DNA from: an uncultured Planktomarina sp.
Lineage (GTDB): Bacteria > Pseudomonadota > Alphaproteobacteria > Rhodobacterales > Rhodobacteraceae
NCBI GenBank assembly: GCA_905181815.1
Contig: CAJIZA010000005.1
Coordinates: 243,407 to 307,406, forward strand
Length of the DNA: 64,000 nt
Direction of reading: 5' to 3'
In this document: in pieces, positions 1 through 8,145 of the stretch
How the letters are laid out: each line of letters starts with the position of its first letter
Numbering within the stretch: the stretch's first letter is position 1
The notes under the pieces: model-generated
What the model saw: the letters and a program-made list of their open reading frames with translations, nothing else
Told to the model about the DNA's origin: nothing
Database searches by the model: none
Made by a program: the position numbers and the translations under genes

Positions 1-487
1 TGAAGCCAAGCATTTTCATTCTTGCATTAATTGATAATGATGTGTCTCTTTGCTGATCCAGCGCGATCGTTCCATCCACCAAAGACTGTAGTTCATCAAG
101 CTTTTGTTCGAATGCAATAGCAAGATCTGATTTTTTGGGGATGGTATCACCAAGTGCAGACCGATTTGAATCAATAGAAACAATTGGCTCTTGCTCATCT
201 GATTTATCTTCATATTTAGATACTTCAGCATCAATGAGTTCAGAAAATTTTTCAGTAGTATTATTGGATGGCAGCTCAGATAATAGCCTACTTTCCCGGC
301 GCGCTTTCGCCTTTTCTTTTGCTTTTAAGTTCGCAGCATCTATTTGTTCTGGCTCATTTGTAGCCAATATCTCTATCATCCCATCACGACGTGTAGTGGA
401 CAAAATAAGGGCATCAGGCCCGAGCTTCTTTTCCACTTCATCCATTGCTAGTGAAGTATCAACAGCGGTAATTTTCAATTCTGGCAT
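1..487 (-). CDS. flhF: FlhF, N-terminal part (runs off the window edge)
   Basis: This is a reading frame of at least 162 codons, open to the window edge. It begins with ATG 30 bases after the flhA stop. The first 40 residues carry the FlhF N-terminal signature, with an early 'AMDEVEKKLGPDALILST' stretch followed by an RRDG turn. A charged, low-complexity linker follows, as in FlhF, and the SRP-type GTPase domain would lie beyond the edge. FlhF is a signal-recognition-particle-like GTPase that sets flagellar pole and number in polar flagellates. Its place directly after flhA is the common flhA-flhF order, and the two are probably co-transcribed. The family call rests only on the N-terminal domain. 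Confidence 0.85.
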   Translation of the reverse strand, partial: MPELKITAVDTSLAMDEVEKKLGPDALILSTTRRDGMIEILATNEPEQIDAANLKAKEKAKARRESRLLSELPSNNTTEKFSELIDAEVSKYEDKSDEQEPIVSIDSNRSALGDTIPKKSDLAIAFEQKLDELQSLVDGTIALDQQRDTSLSINARMKMLGF

Positions 488-517
488 GAGAAACACTCCA
501 ACATAATTATATTTCCT

Positions 518-2617
518 TTACTCAATTGCATCGAAACCTCCAACCGTGAACGCTATTTCTACACTTCGGTCCTCAGGCAATTCTAAGAAGCTCAACACAT
601 TTATTGACGGCAACTGAGATCTCACAAACCTTGCCACATGCTTACGAATTTGCGGCGCAACAATAAGAAACACGGGCTTGCCTTCACTATTGAACTGTTC
701 CGATGCCTCATTAAGGTTCGAAAGTATTTTTTTAGCAAGAGTTCCCTCAATCAGAAGCATTTTTTCGTCGGGATTTTGCCTTACCGTGGTCAAAATCATT
801 TGTTCAAGTTCGGGGGAAAACGTAATTAAGGGGATGGTATCCTTGAATTTTAAAAGTTTTTGAATGAGTAGAGGCACCAACTTGGGGCGGATGCGCTCAG
901 CTATATCATCACTATCCATCTTTTGGATATTCATTGAGCTTAGACTTTCAAGAATTAATCTCAAATCAGATATTGGTACGCCCTCCTCAAGTATGCACTT
1001 CATAACTGAAGTCACCTGATTTAGGGGCATCACTTTTGGAACTACCGTATCCACTAAATTAGGGTATGATACTTTCAAATTATCCAACAACTCCTGGACT
1101 TCTTCCTGGCCTAATAAATCAGATGCATAGCCATTAATAATCTGGTTCAGGTGAGTTGTTAAAACATCATCAGGCTCAACTATCACATAGCCTTTCGCTT
1201 CGGCATCAGCTTGAAGTTCCTTATCAATCCAATATGCGTCGACACCAAAAGCTGGCTCCTTAACTTTTAGACCAGACACCTCAAGGTTAGTACTGTCACC
1301 GGCTATCGCTAGTTTTTTATCTGCATAAATAAGGTCATCCGCTACAATTTTTTGGCCAATCTTTATCTGATACTGAGACGCCTCTAAGTTTAAATCATCA
1401 CGAATTCGCACCCCCGGAACGATGAACCCCAGTGCCTTAGAAATTTCTTTCCTCAAGCGAGTAACTTTAGGCACCAGATTGTCTGCTTTTCCTTCGTCCA
1501 CGAGCGGCACCAGCCCATAACCTATATTAACAGAAATCTTTGATGCATCTTTTACGTCTACTAATCCAAATTCCACCTCTTCCGCTGTGTCCTCACCTTC
1601 TTCAGTAATCACTTCACCAGATAATGCAGAAACTTCCGCTCTTCGGGAATTCCAAGCAAGAATTCCAGTGATTACTGCAAAGCCGATAAAAAGGATGTTA
1701 GGCATGCCAGGCACCAAACCTAACGCTAGCATCACCAAAGACGTAGGTAGCCAAGCCGCCGAAAGGTTTACTTGGCGGGTTATGTGATCAGACATGTTTT
1801 CGGAAGACGACACACGTGTAACTATAATTGCTGTCGCTATCGAAAGTAACAATGACGGAATTTGTGCTACCAGTCCGTCTCCAATCGAAAGCAGAATGTA
1901 AAATTCGGCTGCTTGAGTAACGTTCAAGTCGTGTTGAGCAATTCCAATTATCAGGCCACCAATCACATTAATTGCTAAAATCAATATGCCGGCAATTGCG
2001 TCTCCTTTAACAAACTTAGAAGCACCGTCCATTGAGCCGTAAAAGTCTGCCTCCTTTGAGACATCAGCCCTACGATCTGTCGCTTCTTCTGGAGTCAGAA
2101 CTCCAGCATTGAGATCAGCATCAATTGCCATTTGTTTTCCGGGCATTGCATCGAGCGTGAACCTTGCGGAAACTTCAGACACTCTCCCAGCACCTTTTGT
2201 AATAACCACTAGGTTAATTATCACCAGAATAGCGAATACAAACAGGCCAACGGCGTAATTGCCCGCGACAATGAATTCTCCAAAAGCCTGGATAACTTTA
2301 CCCGCCGCATCGGCCCCATTATGACCCTCCGATAAAACTATCCTGGTTGAGGCTACATTTAGGCCTAGCCTCAACACAGTTGCTAATAGTAATAAATTTG
2401 GAAAAGAAGAGAAATCAAGTGGACGGTGAGTGTGCAGTGCCACCATTAAAATAAGTAGAGAAATTGTAATGTTAAAAACAAAAAATATGTCTAACAAAAC
2501 CACCGGCAGTGGCAACACAAGCATTCCAACTAAAGCAAGTATGCCAACGGGCAGCAATGAGCCTGACATTTTTTTAATGTCTCCCATTGAAAACCCTATG
2601 GTCTGGCTCTGCTGCAT
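518..2617 (-). CDS. flhA: Flagellar biosynthesis protein FlhA
   Basis: FlhA is the large export-gate subunit of the flagellar type III secretion apparatus in the inner membrane. The N-terminal half holds about eight hydrophobic segments and the FHIPEP-family signatures (LATVLRLGLNVAST and RFTLDAMPGKQMAID). The C-terminal half is the soluble domain that docks chaperones and substrates. A start at ATG 2617 gives 699 residues, the normal family length, with AGGGA seven bases upstream. A TTG at 2641 would add eight residues but has no better ribosome site. A sigma-54 promoter lies about 105 bases upstream, and flhF follows. The frame is intact. Confidence 0.96.
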   Translation of the reverse strand: MQQSQTIGFSMGDIKKMSGSLLPVGILALVGMLVLPLPVVLLDIFFVFNITISLLILMVALHTHRPLDFSSFPNLLLLATVLRLGLNVASTRIVLSEGHNGADAAGKVIQAFGEFIVAGNYAVGLFVFAILVIINLVVITKGAGRVSEVSARFTLDAMPGKQMAIDADLNAGVLTPEEATDRRADVSKEADFYGSMDGASKFVKGDAIAGILILAINVIGGLIIGIAQHDLNVTQAAEFYILLSIGDGLVAQIPSLLLSIATAIIVTRVSSSENMSDHITRQVNLSAAWLPTSLVMLALGLVPGMPNILFIGFAVITGILAWNSRRAEVSALSGEVITEEGEDTAEEVEFGLVDVKDASKISVNIGYGLVPLVDEGKADNLVPKVTRLRKEISKALGFIVPGVRIRDDLNLEASQYQIKIGQKIVADDLIYADKKLAIAGDSTNLEVSGLKVKEPAFGVDAYWIDKELQADAEAKGYVIVEPDDVLTTHLNQIINGYASDLLGQEEVQELLDNLKVSYPNLVDTVVPKVMPLNQVTSVMKCILEEGVPISDLRLILESLSSMNIQKMDSDDIAERIRPKLVPLLIQKLLKFKDTIPLITFSPELEQMILTTVRQNPDEKMLLIEGTLAKKILSNLNEASEQFNSEGKPVFLIVAPQIRKHVARFVRSQLPSINVLSFLELPEDRSVEIAFTVGGFDAIE

Positions 2618-2721
2618 GTGTAGTTCCCTCACTGGCGTCAAATTAATGACAAACTAAAATACTGATGATAAACATTAATTCTTGATGAATGAACGTTAAC
2701 AGTCCTTGATATTTTTAAGAT

Positions 2722-2736
2722 GCACAAAGCGTGCCA
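2722..2736 (-). promoter_or_regulatory. Sigma-54 promoter of flhA-flhF
   Basis: Read on the minus strand, the element is TGGCACG, four bases, then GTGC. The -24 half is a perfect consensus and the conserved GG and GC doublets have the required spacing. It points toward flhA, with an expected transcript start near 2710. Promoter function is inferred from the match and position. Confidence 0.75.
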
Positions 2737-2809
2737 TGCTTGGATTTTTCACATAAAATCATGCGTTTGGTAATCGATAAATAGAAGTTCAATTTTTGAA
2801 GTTTGTTTT

Positions 2810-2825
2810 TGGCATAGTTATTGCT
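2810..2825 (+). promoter_or_regulatory. Sigma-54 promoter of flgP-flgT-flgA
   Basis: TGGCATAGTTATTGCT fits the sigma-54 pattern (TGGCAYR, four bases, TTGCT) at exact spacing. The expected start is near 2837, leaving a short leader before the flgP ATG at 2863. With the flhA element at 2722-2736 it forms a divergent pair of RpoN-dependent promoters. Confidence 0.8.
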
Positions 2826-2862
2826 AGCTTCCTCCAATGATCATTTTTGAAAGGAACGCATC

Positions 2863-3399
2863 ATGCGCTCAGCATCTATTCCACTGACTATTGGCATCTT
2901 GGCTACTAGCGTTTTCGTCTCGGCTTGCGACACTGTCGGGATTCCCTTTTTATCAGACAGCTCGCAACACTCTAGGGCTACTCTTAAGTCAAAACGTGTT
3001 GGACTTCATAATACCCAAATGATCCTTGCAGAGAGCACACTTGCAAGCGCTCCGACTTACGTTGCCCCAACAATTAAAGCGGTTGGCTTCTCATCAATAG
3101 CGGTTCAACAATCAAAAAACCTAAACCAACGCAGGTTAATGGCTATTCGGGCAGCAAGACTAGATGCATATCGCGTACTAACCGAACAGATCCATGGCGT
3201 GCAATTAGATGGCCAGACAACCGTTGCGGAAGCAATTCTAACCTCAGACGTTTTAAGCTCAGCAGTTCGCGGAACTATAATGGGAGCAGAAACCGTTAAG
3301 ATTGAACCGTCAGGTCAAGACACCTACTCCGTCGAATTATCAATTAGTCAAACTCATGTGGATCGCCTGATTAAACTGTACAAACGCGGCCTACTGTAG
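2863..3399 (+). CDS. flgP: Flagellar lipoprotein FlgP
   Basis: This 178-residue protein starts with a lipoprotein signal peptide: a hydrophobic run, then VFVSAC, with the lipidated cysteine at residue 22. The body (about residues 70-175) resembles the LPP20/FlgP fold, with an 'RRLMAIRAARLDAYRVLTE' helix typical of that group. FlgP is an outer-membrane lipoprotein that helps form the basal-body ring outside the LP ring in Vibrio, and it is needed for flagella in Rhodobacter sphaeroides fla1. The ribosome site GAAAGGA precedes the ATG. It is the first gene after a sigma-54 promoter, and flgT follows 19 bases later, supporting the call. Confidence 0.82.
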   Translation: MRSASIPLTIGILATSVFVSACDTVGIPFLSDSSQHSRATLKSKRVGLHNTQMILAESTLASAPTYVAPTIKAVGFSSIAVQQSKNLNQRRLMAIRAARLDAYRVLTEQIHGVQLDGQTTVAEAILTSDVLSSAVRGTIMGAETVKIEPSGQDTYSVELSISQTHVDRLIKLYKRGLL

Positions 3400-3418
3400 T
3401 GAGCGGTATGATAATTTA

Positions 3419-4519
3419 ATGAGCAACCTTCGAATACTTTTTTGTTTTGTACTAATGGCACTTACGACTACGTTGCATGCCGAACGGTTCGTCGTAGAGT
3501 CGGAGGGTACTGCACGTAAGACTGCGGAGCTTCCATATAGCGTTTACGAAGCTCGCGCCATTTCCAACGCATTGCAGTTAGTCTTGCAAACAGGTGCTCA
3601 ATCTTTGGATAGTTTTTCTCTAGTAGAAAATGGTAAAGTGTTATTTGATCAAATTTCTGCGCAATCGAATGTACAAATTGCCGGCTATCGAGTGCTCTCA
3701 ACAAAAGACCACGGAGATAAAGTTTCTGCGCGCCTTGAAATACTACTTCTGCCAACAGATCAAAATGAAACCCAAATTAGCTGTCGTCAGCCAAATAACC
3801 TTGACTTAGCTTTTGAATGGCAGGGGTTTTCCATAAAGAAATCACTGCCATTTTGGGTGCAATTCGATGAACTGTCATTAACGCAGACCATAGAAGCGAT
3901 GATGGCTACTAACAGCAAATTCAACTTCCAAAAAAACAATTCTGACCGTTTCACGACCTCATCGAGCTATTCACTGTATGAAAATGAAAATGCACCCGTA
4001 AGGTCGACACCAAACTATTTGCTTACACTTGCACTGGATCTAGACGTCAAGACAACTAACGTTCTCCAACGGAAAAAGGTTTTGTTAGTGAAAGCTAAAT
4101 CTGAATTATTCCGAAAATCTCAAGCTTTGAATGGAGCGGAATCCAAAACAGAGATTGAGATTGAGAAAAGCGGTATGTTTGTTAGTGGCTCTAATTCTAG
4201 GCGACGAGACTCGGAAAGTATTCAGGCGGCGGTCTTTGAATTGGCATTGGAGTCAATCACTCAAACTTTGCAGCACTTAGAGTGCATAAATTTTAGTGGG
4301 AAAATAAAACTTAAAAATAAAAATTTGGAGATCGATTACGGCCTGCAAGATGGGTTGTCGCCAGATGATATTTTTAGCTCTCTACAGTCTGGCACTCAAC
4401 AATACTACTTCACCGTTAAGCAGATGAATAATACTTCGACAACTCTGCACGCACTTACACCGGGTAAAACTGGGAAGTCTTTTGACGGATTGAACATAAA
4501 ATTGCTGGAACGTTTCTAA
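3419..4519 (+). CDS. flgT: Flagellar H-ring protein FlgT
   Basis: This 366-residue periplasmic protein has a signal peptide (about residues 1-21, cleavage after LHA). Residues 25-115 match the FlgT N-terminal domain, with an alanine-rich helix (YEARAISNALQLVLQTGA) and then a strand-rich segment. The rest fits the middle and C-terminal domains more loosely. In Vibrio, FlgT builds the H-ring that holds the sodium-driven stators; in Rhodobacter sphaeroides it is required for rotation. It lies between flgP and flgA, and its TAA overlaps an ATG in the sequence TAATG, which suggests coupling to the flgA signal-peptide frame. Confidence 0.75.
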   Translation: MSNLRILFCFVLMALTTTLHAERFVVESEGTARKTAELPYSVYEARAISNALQLVLQTGAQSLDSFSLVENGKVLFDQISAQSNVQIAGYRVLSTKDHGDKVSARLEILLLPTDQNETQISCRQPNNLDLAFEWQGFSIKKSLPFWVQFDELSLTQTIEAMMATNSKFNFQKNNSDRFTTSSSYSLYENENAPVRSTPNYLLTLALDLDVKTTNVLQRKKVLLVKAKSELFRKSQALNGAESKTEIEIEKSGMFVSGSNSRRRDSESIQAAVFELALESITQTLQHLECINFSGKIKLKNKNLEIDYGLQDGLSPDDIFSSLQSGTQQYYFTVKQMNNTSTTLHALTPGKTGKSFDGLNIKLLERF

Positions 4520-4562
4520 TGCAAATATTTATTAAAGATATTCTCCTATTTTTTTCATTACT

Positions 4563-5240
4563 ATGAATATTCAAATGCTTTGCGCTGAAGAAAGGTTGAT
4601 TTTTGGTGCTGACATCAAAAAAATTGCCCAAAGCTATTTGGCTGAGAACGGCATATACAATGAAATTTTGGTTTCAGAAAAGCGAGCATATTTTTCGTGT
4701 AATGAACAAATGTTTATAACGCAAAAAAATCCTAGCAGCTGGTACACGCTTCAAGCCTCATGCGGCGAGCCTGCTCGGTGGTCCATATCATTCAGGACGC
4801 AAGACAATGCGCTAGAAACCCAACAAATAGGACATGATAATCTTTCAAACTCTGTGCAGATAGTATTCACAAAACTCAATATTCCGAAAGGAAAAGTAAT
4901 TGAACTAGATGATTTGGTGATGAAATGGGCTGATTTTGGGACTGCGCGGGATGCGTACATAAAGTTGGATAATATTGTCGGTCAAAAAGCAAAAAGGAAT
5001 TTGTCTAGAGATACCGTGATAAAGGCCCGACACATATTGGCTAACAACGCTGTCAATAAAAATGACGCCGTTCTAATAATATCGGGATCGGCTGCAATAA
5101 GAATTGTGGCCTATGGTGAGGCGCTTTCCGACGGGAAAGTAGGTGACATGGTCTTGGTTAGAAACTCGTCGTCGTTAAAACAATTTAAGGCCATAGTGAC
5201 CGCAGAAAAAAAAGTTTCACCTCTGACTAACATAAACTAA
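4563..5240 (+). CDS. flgA: P-ring assembly chaperone FlgA (signal peptide out of frame)
   Basis: FlgA is the periplasmic chaperone for P-ring assembly. The visible frame gives 225 residues. The C-terminal 130 hold the SAF-type domain (IPKGKVIELDDLV, then 'GQKAKRNLSRDTVI') and the typical end with 'GDMVLVRNSSSLKQFKAIV'. As read, the protein lacks a signal peptide. A frame starting at ATG 4519, overlapping the flgT stop, encodes MQIFIKDILLFFSLL, which looks like a signal peptide but stops at 4564. One extra T in the seven-T run at 4549-4555 would join both frames and leave a cleavage site ...MLCA before EE. The true gene is probably 4519-5240 with an indel. Confidence 0.85.
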   Translation: MNIQMLCAEERLIFGADIKKIAQSYLAENGIYNEILVSEKRAYFSCNEQMFITQKNPSSWYTLQASCGEPARWSISFRTQDNALETQQIGHDNLSNSVQIVFTKLNIPKGKVIELDDLVMKWADFGTARDAYIKLDNIVGQKAKRNLSRDTVIKARHILANNAVNKNDAVLIISGSAAIRIVAYGEALSDGKVGDMVLVRNSSSLKQFKAIVTAEKKVSPLTNIN

Positions 5241-5277
5241 AGCTTTGTCGTTATAAGACTCGAGAGGAGTGCTTACC

Positions 5278-5577
5278 ATGATCAATTCAGTTAGCAATAA
5301 CGTTCCAAGCGCGAGCTTACAGCTTAGCGATAGTAACAAAGCAAATGTCCAAATTGACAAAAAAGTCTCAGATTTGGCGCCTAAGGAAATAGTAAATAAG
5401 TTAGACAGCCAAGACCTTAAAATTAAGGATCAGGTTGCTAAACTTGCCGATGGGCCTCCAGTAGACCGCTCACTAGTCAACGAAATAAAGACTAAAGTCG
5501 AACAGGGGCGTTATCCAATCGATCTGGATATCGTGACCGAGAAAATGTTTGAAAGCTTCCGAGAAGCTGAAAGTTGA
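5278..5577 (+). CDS. flgM: Anti-sigma-28 factor FlgM
   Basis: This protein has 99 residues. The C-terminal third (PPVDRSLVNEIKTKVEQGRY, then PIDLDIVTEKMFESF) is the sigma-28-binding region of FlgM. The N-terminal part is polar and probably disordered. FlgM holds FliA inactive in the cytoplasm until it is exported through the completed hook-basal body. The start was set at ATG 5278 because GAGAGGAG lies eight bases upstream; a GTG at 5269 is inside that site. It follows flgA by 37 bases. A sigma-28-type promoter at the flagellin gene gives it a plausible target. Confidence 0.88.
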   Translation: MINSVSNNVPSASLQLSDSNKANVQIDKKVSDLAPKEIVNKLDSQDLKIKDQVAKLADGPPVDRSLVNEIKTKVEQGRYPIDLDIVTEKMFESFREAES

Positions 5578-5581
5578 TAGC

Positions 5582-5881
5582 ATGACTATCGACAGCCATT
5601 TGTTCCTAGATACACTGGAACAGATGAGAGAGTTGCTATCAAGCCCAGACGTAGAGTCTCGGGCTGATGATGCGTTGTTGACTCAAACAATTAAAGATTT
5701 TTACTCGCTGATAGATGAGTATGCTGTGGCTCAAAGCCCCGACATTTTTGCAAATGAAGATTCTGAAAAAATAAAAATTATTTTAGCTCAATTGACATCT
5801 AAAATAGACGCTATTGAACAGCATGTTAAATTAGAAACGGATAAACTCAGCTTTCTATCTAAAGTAACCCCAAAGAATTAG
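5582..5881 (+). CDS. FlgN-like export chaperone (putative)
   Basis: This 99-residue helical, charged protein starts just after the flgM stop, where gamma-proteobacterial loci carry flgN. It has heptad-like leucines, an FYSLIDEY stretch and a C-terminal LSFLSKV motif that could be the end of an FlgN-type helix. No decisive signature is visible, so the call rests mainly on size, helical character and the flgM neighbour. FlgN would be the cytoplasmic chaperone of the hook-associated proteins FlgK and FlgL. The stop abuts the stop of the convergent gene at 5882. Confidence 0.5.
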   Translation: MTIDSHLFLDTLEQMRELLSSPDVESRADDALLTQTIKDFYSLIDEYAVAQSPDIFANEDSEKIKIILAQLTSKIDAIEQHVKLETDKLSFLSKVTPKN

Positions 5882-6496
5882 TTACTTAGGTATTTTAATA
5901 AAAATTTCGCTCGCATCTTCCTGATATGTAATTTTATCTTCAATCGCGATTAAATCTTCTACCTCAGATATCATGTCGCTCACACTTTCATTCCCAAAGG
6001 CCTGCGAGATCAAAAACCATGTGTAAGCCATTTTCAGGTCAGGCTCTACAAACAAATTATAATAGGTCTTGCCTAACCTTTCTGCAGCATTCTTGTCACC
6101 GTCCATAGCCTTAACAGTCAACTCGCTAACTATTTCTTCAGATACAACCCCTATCAAGTCCTCAGTAACTATATCGCGCACATCATCAACTACAGCCATT
6201 GCCGGCTCGCTACCACCCAAGGATGCACGCCACGCCCAATATAGAGCACGCTTGTAACTTACAGGGCTCCCAAGACCCTTAAAGTACAATATAGATAAAT
6301 TATGTTGAGACGTAGGCTCGCCCTCGCCAGCAAGAATGGTAAAAAGTTCCACTGCTGTTTGAAAGTCTTTCTTTTCAAATGCATTGATTGCATTCACAAA
6401 GATATCAGGATTGGCTTCAATTGTTTCTGTTTGCGCACGCGCAGCAGCCGCAACGACCATCGCCAGAAACGCTAACCTACAAACCATACGTATCAT
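5882..6496 (-). CDS. Sel1-repeat-like periplasmic protein
   Basis: This 204-residue protein has a clear signal peptide (LAFLAMVVAAAARAQ). It then has helical repeats typical of Sel1/TPR proteins: 'AFEKKDFQTAVELFTILAGE', 'SQHNLSILYFKGLGSPVSYK' and 'AAERLGKTYYNLFVEPDLKM' with AYTWFLIS. Sel1 proteins are protein-protein scaffolds. Its start overlaps the end of the upstream gene at 6493, so the pair is co-transcribed. It may act on flagellar or cell-envelope assembly, but its partner is unknown to me. Confidence 0.6.
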   Translation of the reverse strand: MIRMVCRLAFLAMVVAAAARAQTETIEANPDIFVNAINAFEKKDFQTAVELFTILAGEGEPTSQHNLSILYFKGLGSPVSYKRALYWAWRASLGGSEPAMAVVDDVRDIVTEDLIGVVSEEIVSELTVKAMDGDKNAAERLGKTYYNLFVEPDLKMAYTWFLISQAFGNESVSDMISEVEDLIAIEDKITYQEDASEIFIKIPK

Positions 6497-6882
6497 GTCG
6501 CTGCCACCATAACTAATTTTAATTCGAGAAGCCGTGTACTTTTTGATCCCTTTTTTTGATAAACTATCACCTTGGGCCTTTCGTTATCTTTTTTGATAAA
6601 CTCCACGGAAATAGATTTGGGAAGAAAAACTCCTGCCCTCTCTAGGATCTCCTTGGGCTGATCATAAAACGCATCTAAAAACCTCTTATCAACCCAAGTG
6701 CGGGCCAGTGCCTGTCCCAGAATATCAGGTAAAAACTCTTGAATCTGCGCTTCGCTCTCTAAAATTATATCCTGCTCATCGAACCTTGTTAAATCATAAT
6801 CAAGCAATGGCATATTTTTCTTTTTCTTCGAAAGTGCTCGCTTAATTTTTGCAGGTGCAATAGAGGCCAATAATCGTTTCAA
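6493..6882 (-). CDS. Small protein with nitrile-hydratase-leader-like fold (putative)
   Basis: This 129-residue protein has a basic N-terminus (RALSKKKKN). Its central-to-C-terminal part runs 'RTWVDKRFLDAFYDQPKEIL', ERAGVFLP, KSISVEFIKKDN, KVIVYQKK. That pattern (W-D-F, then DP-like L, G-P, V-V strands) resembles the NHLP/nitrile hydratase alpha leader fold of some peptide natural-product precursors. I see no cleavage motif or modification enzyme nearby, so a precursor role is not supported. It overlaps the Sel1-like gene by four bases. Function unknown. Confidence 0.45.
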   Translation of the reverse strand: MKRLLASIAPAKIKRALSKKKKNMPLLDYDLTRFDEQDIILESEAQIQEFLPDILGQALARTWVDKRFLDAFYDQPKEILERAGVFLPKSISVEFIKKDNERPKVIVYQKKGSKSTRLLELKLVMVAAT

Positions 6883-7070
6883 TTGACAGTCCTCTACTAA
6901 TTATAAACCATACGCAATTTAACTCACCTATACTGTATCTCATTAGCATTTATGAATAAAGTGTTTTGTAAATACGATAGAACTTGTGTTAAGCCTTATA
7001 GGTATTACAAAGAACGATGTAATCATGTTATGCATAATCATGGGGATTACCCAAATTCGCGGTGTACTGA

Positions 7071-8140
7071 ATGACTGTAATGTATTCGAAATTAGTTGGT
7101 AGCTCAGAGGCGGCTATGCGCCTCAAAAAACTAATTTCGATGGTCGGACCCTCAGACTATGCTGCTATAATTCAAGGCCAAACCGGCGTAGGCAAAGAAT
7201 TAGTAGCAGAAAGCTTGCACGACGCGAGCCGTAGAAAAGGCAAATTTGTAGCCGTAAATTGCGCCGCAATACCTCGAGATTTAATGGAAGCCGAATTATT
7301 CGGTTACGAAAAAGGTGCCTTCACGGGAGCAGTCAAAACAACGCCTGGAAAATTTGAACAAGCAAATAAGGGAACACTGTTTCTTGATGAAATAGGAGAC
7401 ATGAACCTCGACTTACAATCAAAATTGCTCCGAGTGCTAGAAAATTCCATTGTTACACGAGTGGGTGGACGAGCAGACATACAATTAGACGTAAGAGTGG
7501 TATGCGCGACGCATAAAGACTTGGAAGAATTAGTTAAACAAAATAAATTCCGTGAGGATTTGCTATTCCGACTAAATGTCTTTCCAATCCAAGTGCCAAC
7601 CCTGCGAGAACGCTTGGATGACATACCGGAAATAGTGACCCACTTTCTTCAAGACAATTCATATGTCAGTGCAAACGAGGCCCCTTTTGGCTTTGACAAG
7701 AGTGGATTTGAAGCACTCACCACATATGAGTGGCCTGGCAATATTAGAGAACTAAGAAATATTTTGGAGCGGGCAAAAGTCTTTTTCCCTGGTCAAAGCA
7801 TCAATCGAGAGCAAGTTACCCAGACTCTACTTGGCTTTGATCAAAACGCGTTTTTTGACCAAGTTGAAGAAAACGAAAATATTTGGAGCGCACTTGACGA
7901 GTTAGGTGGCGCGGAACGCGGCCATGAAGCTGACGAAAGTGCGCCACCAACAGCAAAGATTTCTCGAGGCTGTTTGATAGCTCCAACAGTGTTGATGTTA
8001 GGAGGCTTCTCAGAGATATGGAGATAGTCCTAATTGAAAAAGCGCTCGAAAGGAATGCGGGTAATACGAGTGAAGCTGCAAAAGATCTTCACCTACAGCG
8101 CACAACTTTAATAGAAAAAATAAAGAAATACGGCCTCTAA
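7071..8140 (+). CDS. fleQ: Flagellar master regulator FleQ (lacks N-terminal domain; frameshifted before the HTH)
   Basis: This is a sigma-54 activator that starts almost directly with its AAA+ domain. It has Walker A GQTGVGKE at about residue 36, the sigma-54 loop GAFTGA at 82-87, Walker B GTLFLDEIG at about 101, and the arginine-finger region FREDLLFRLNVFP. No receiver or FleQ-type N-terminal domain precedes it, as in Rhodobacter sphaeroides FleQ. The first frame ends at 8027 with an unrelated tail. The next frame carries the Fis-type HTH (TSEAAKDLHLQRTTLIEKI, then KKYGL) and ends at 8140. One added A in the run at about 7955-7957 would join them. FleQ is expected to activate fleT and, with FleT, the other flagellar promoters. 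Confidence 0.85.
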
Positions 8141-8145
8141 ATTAC

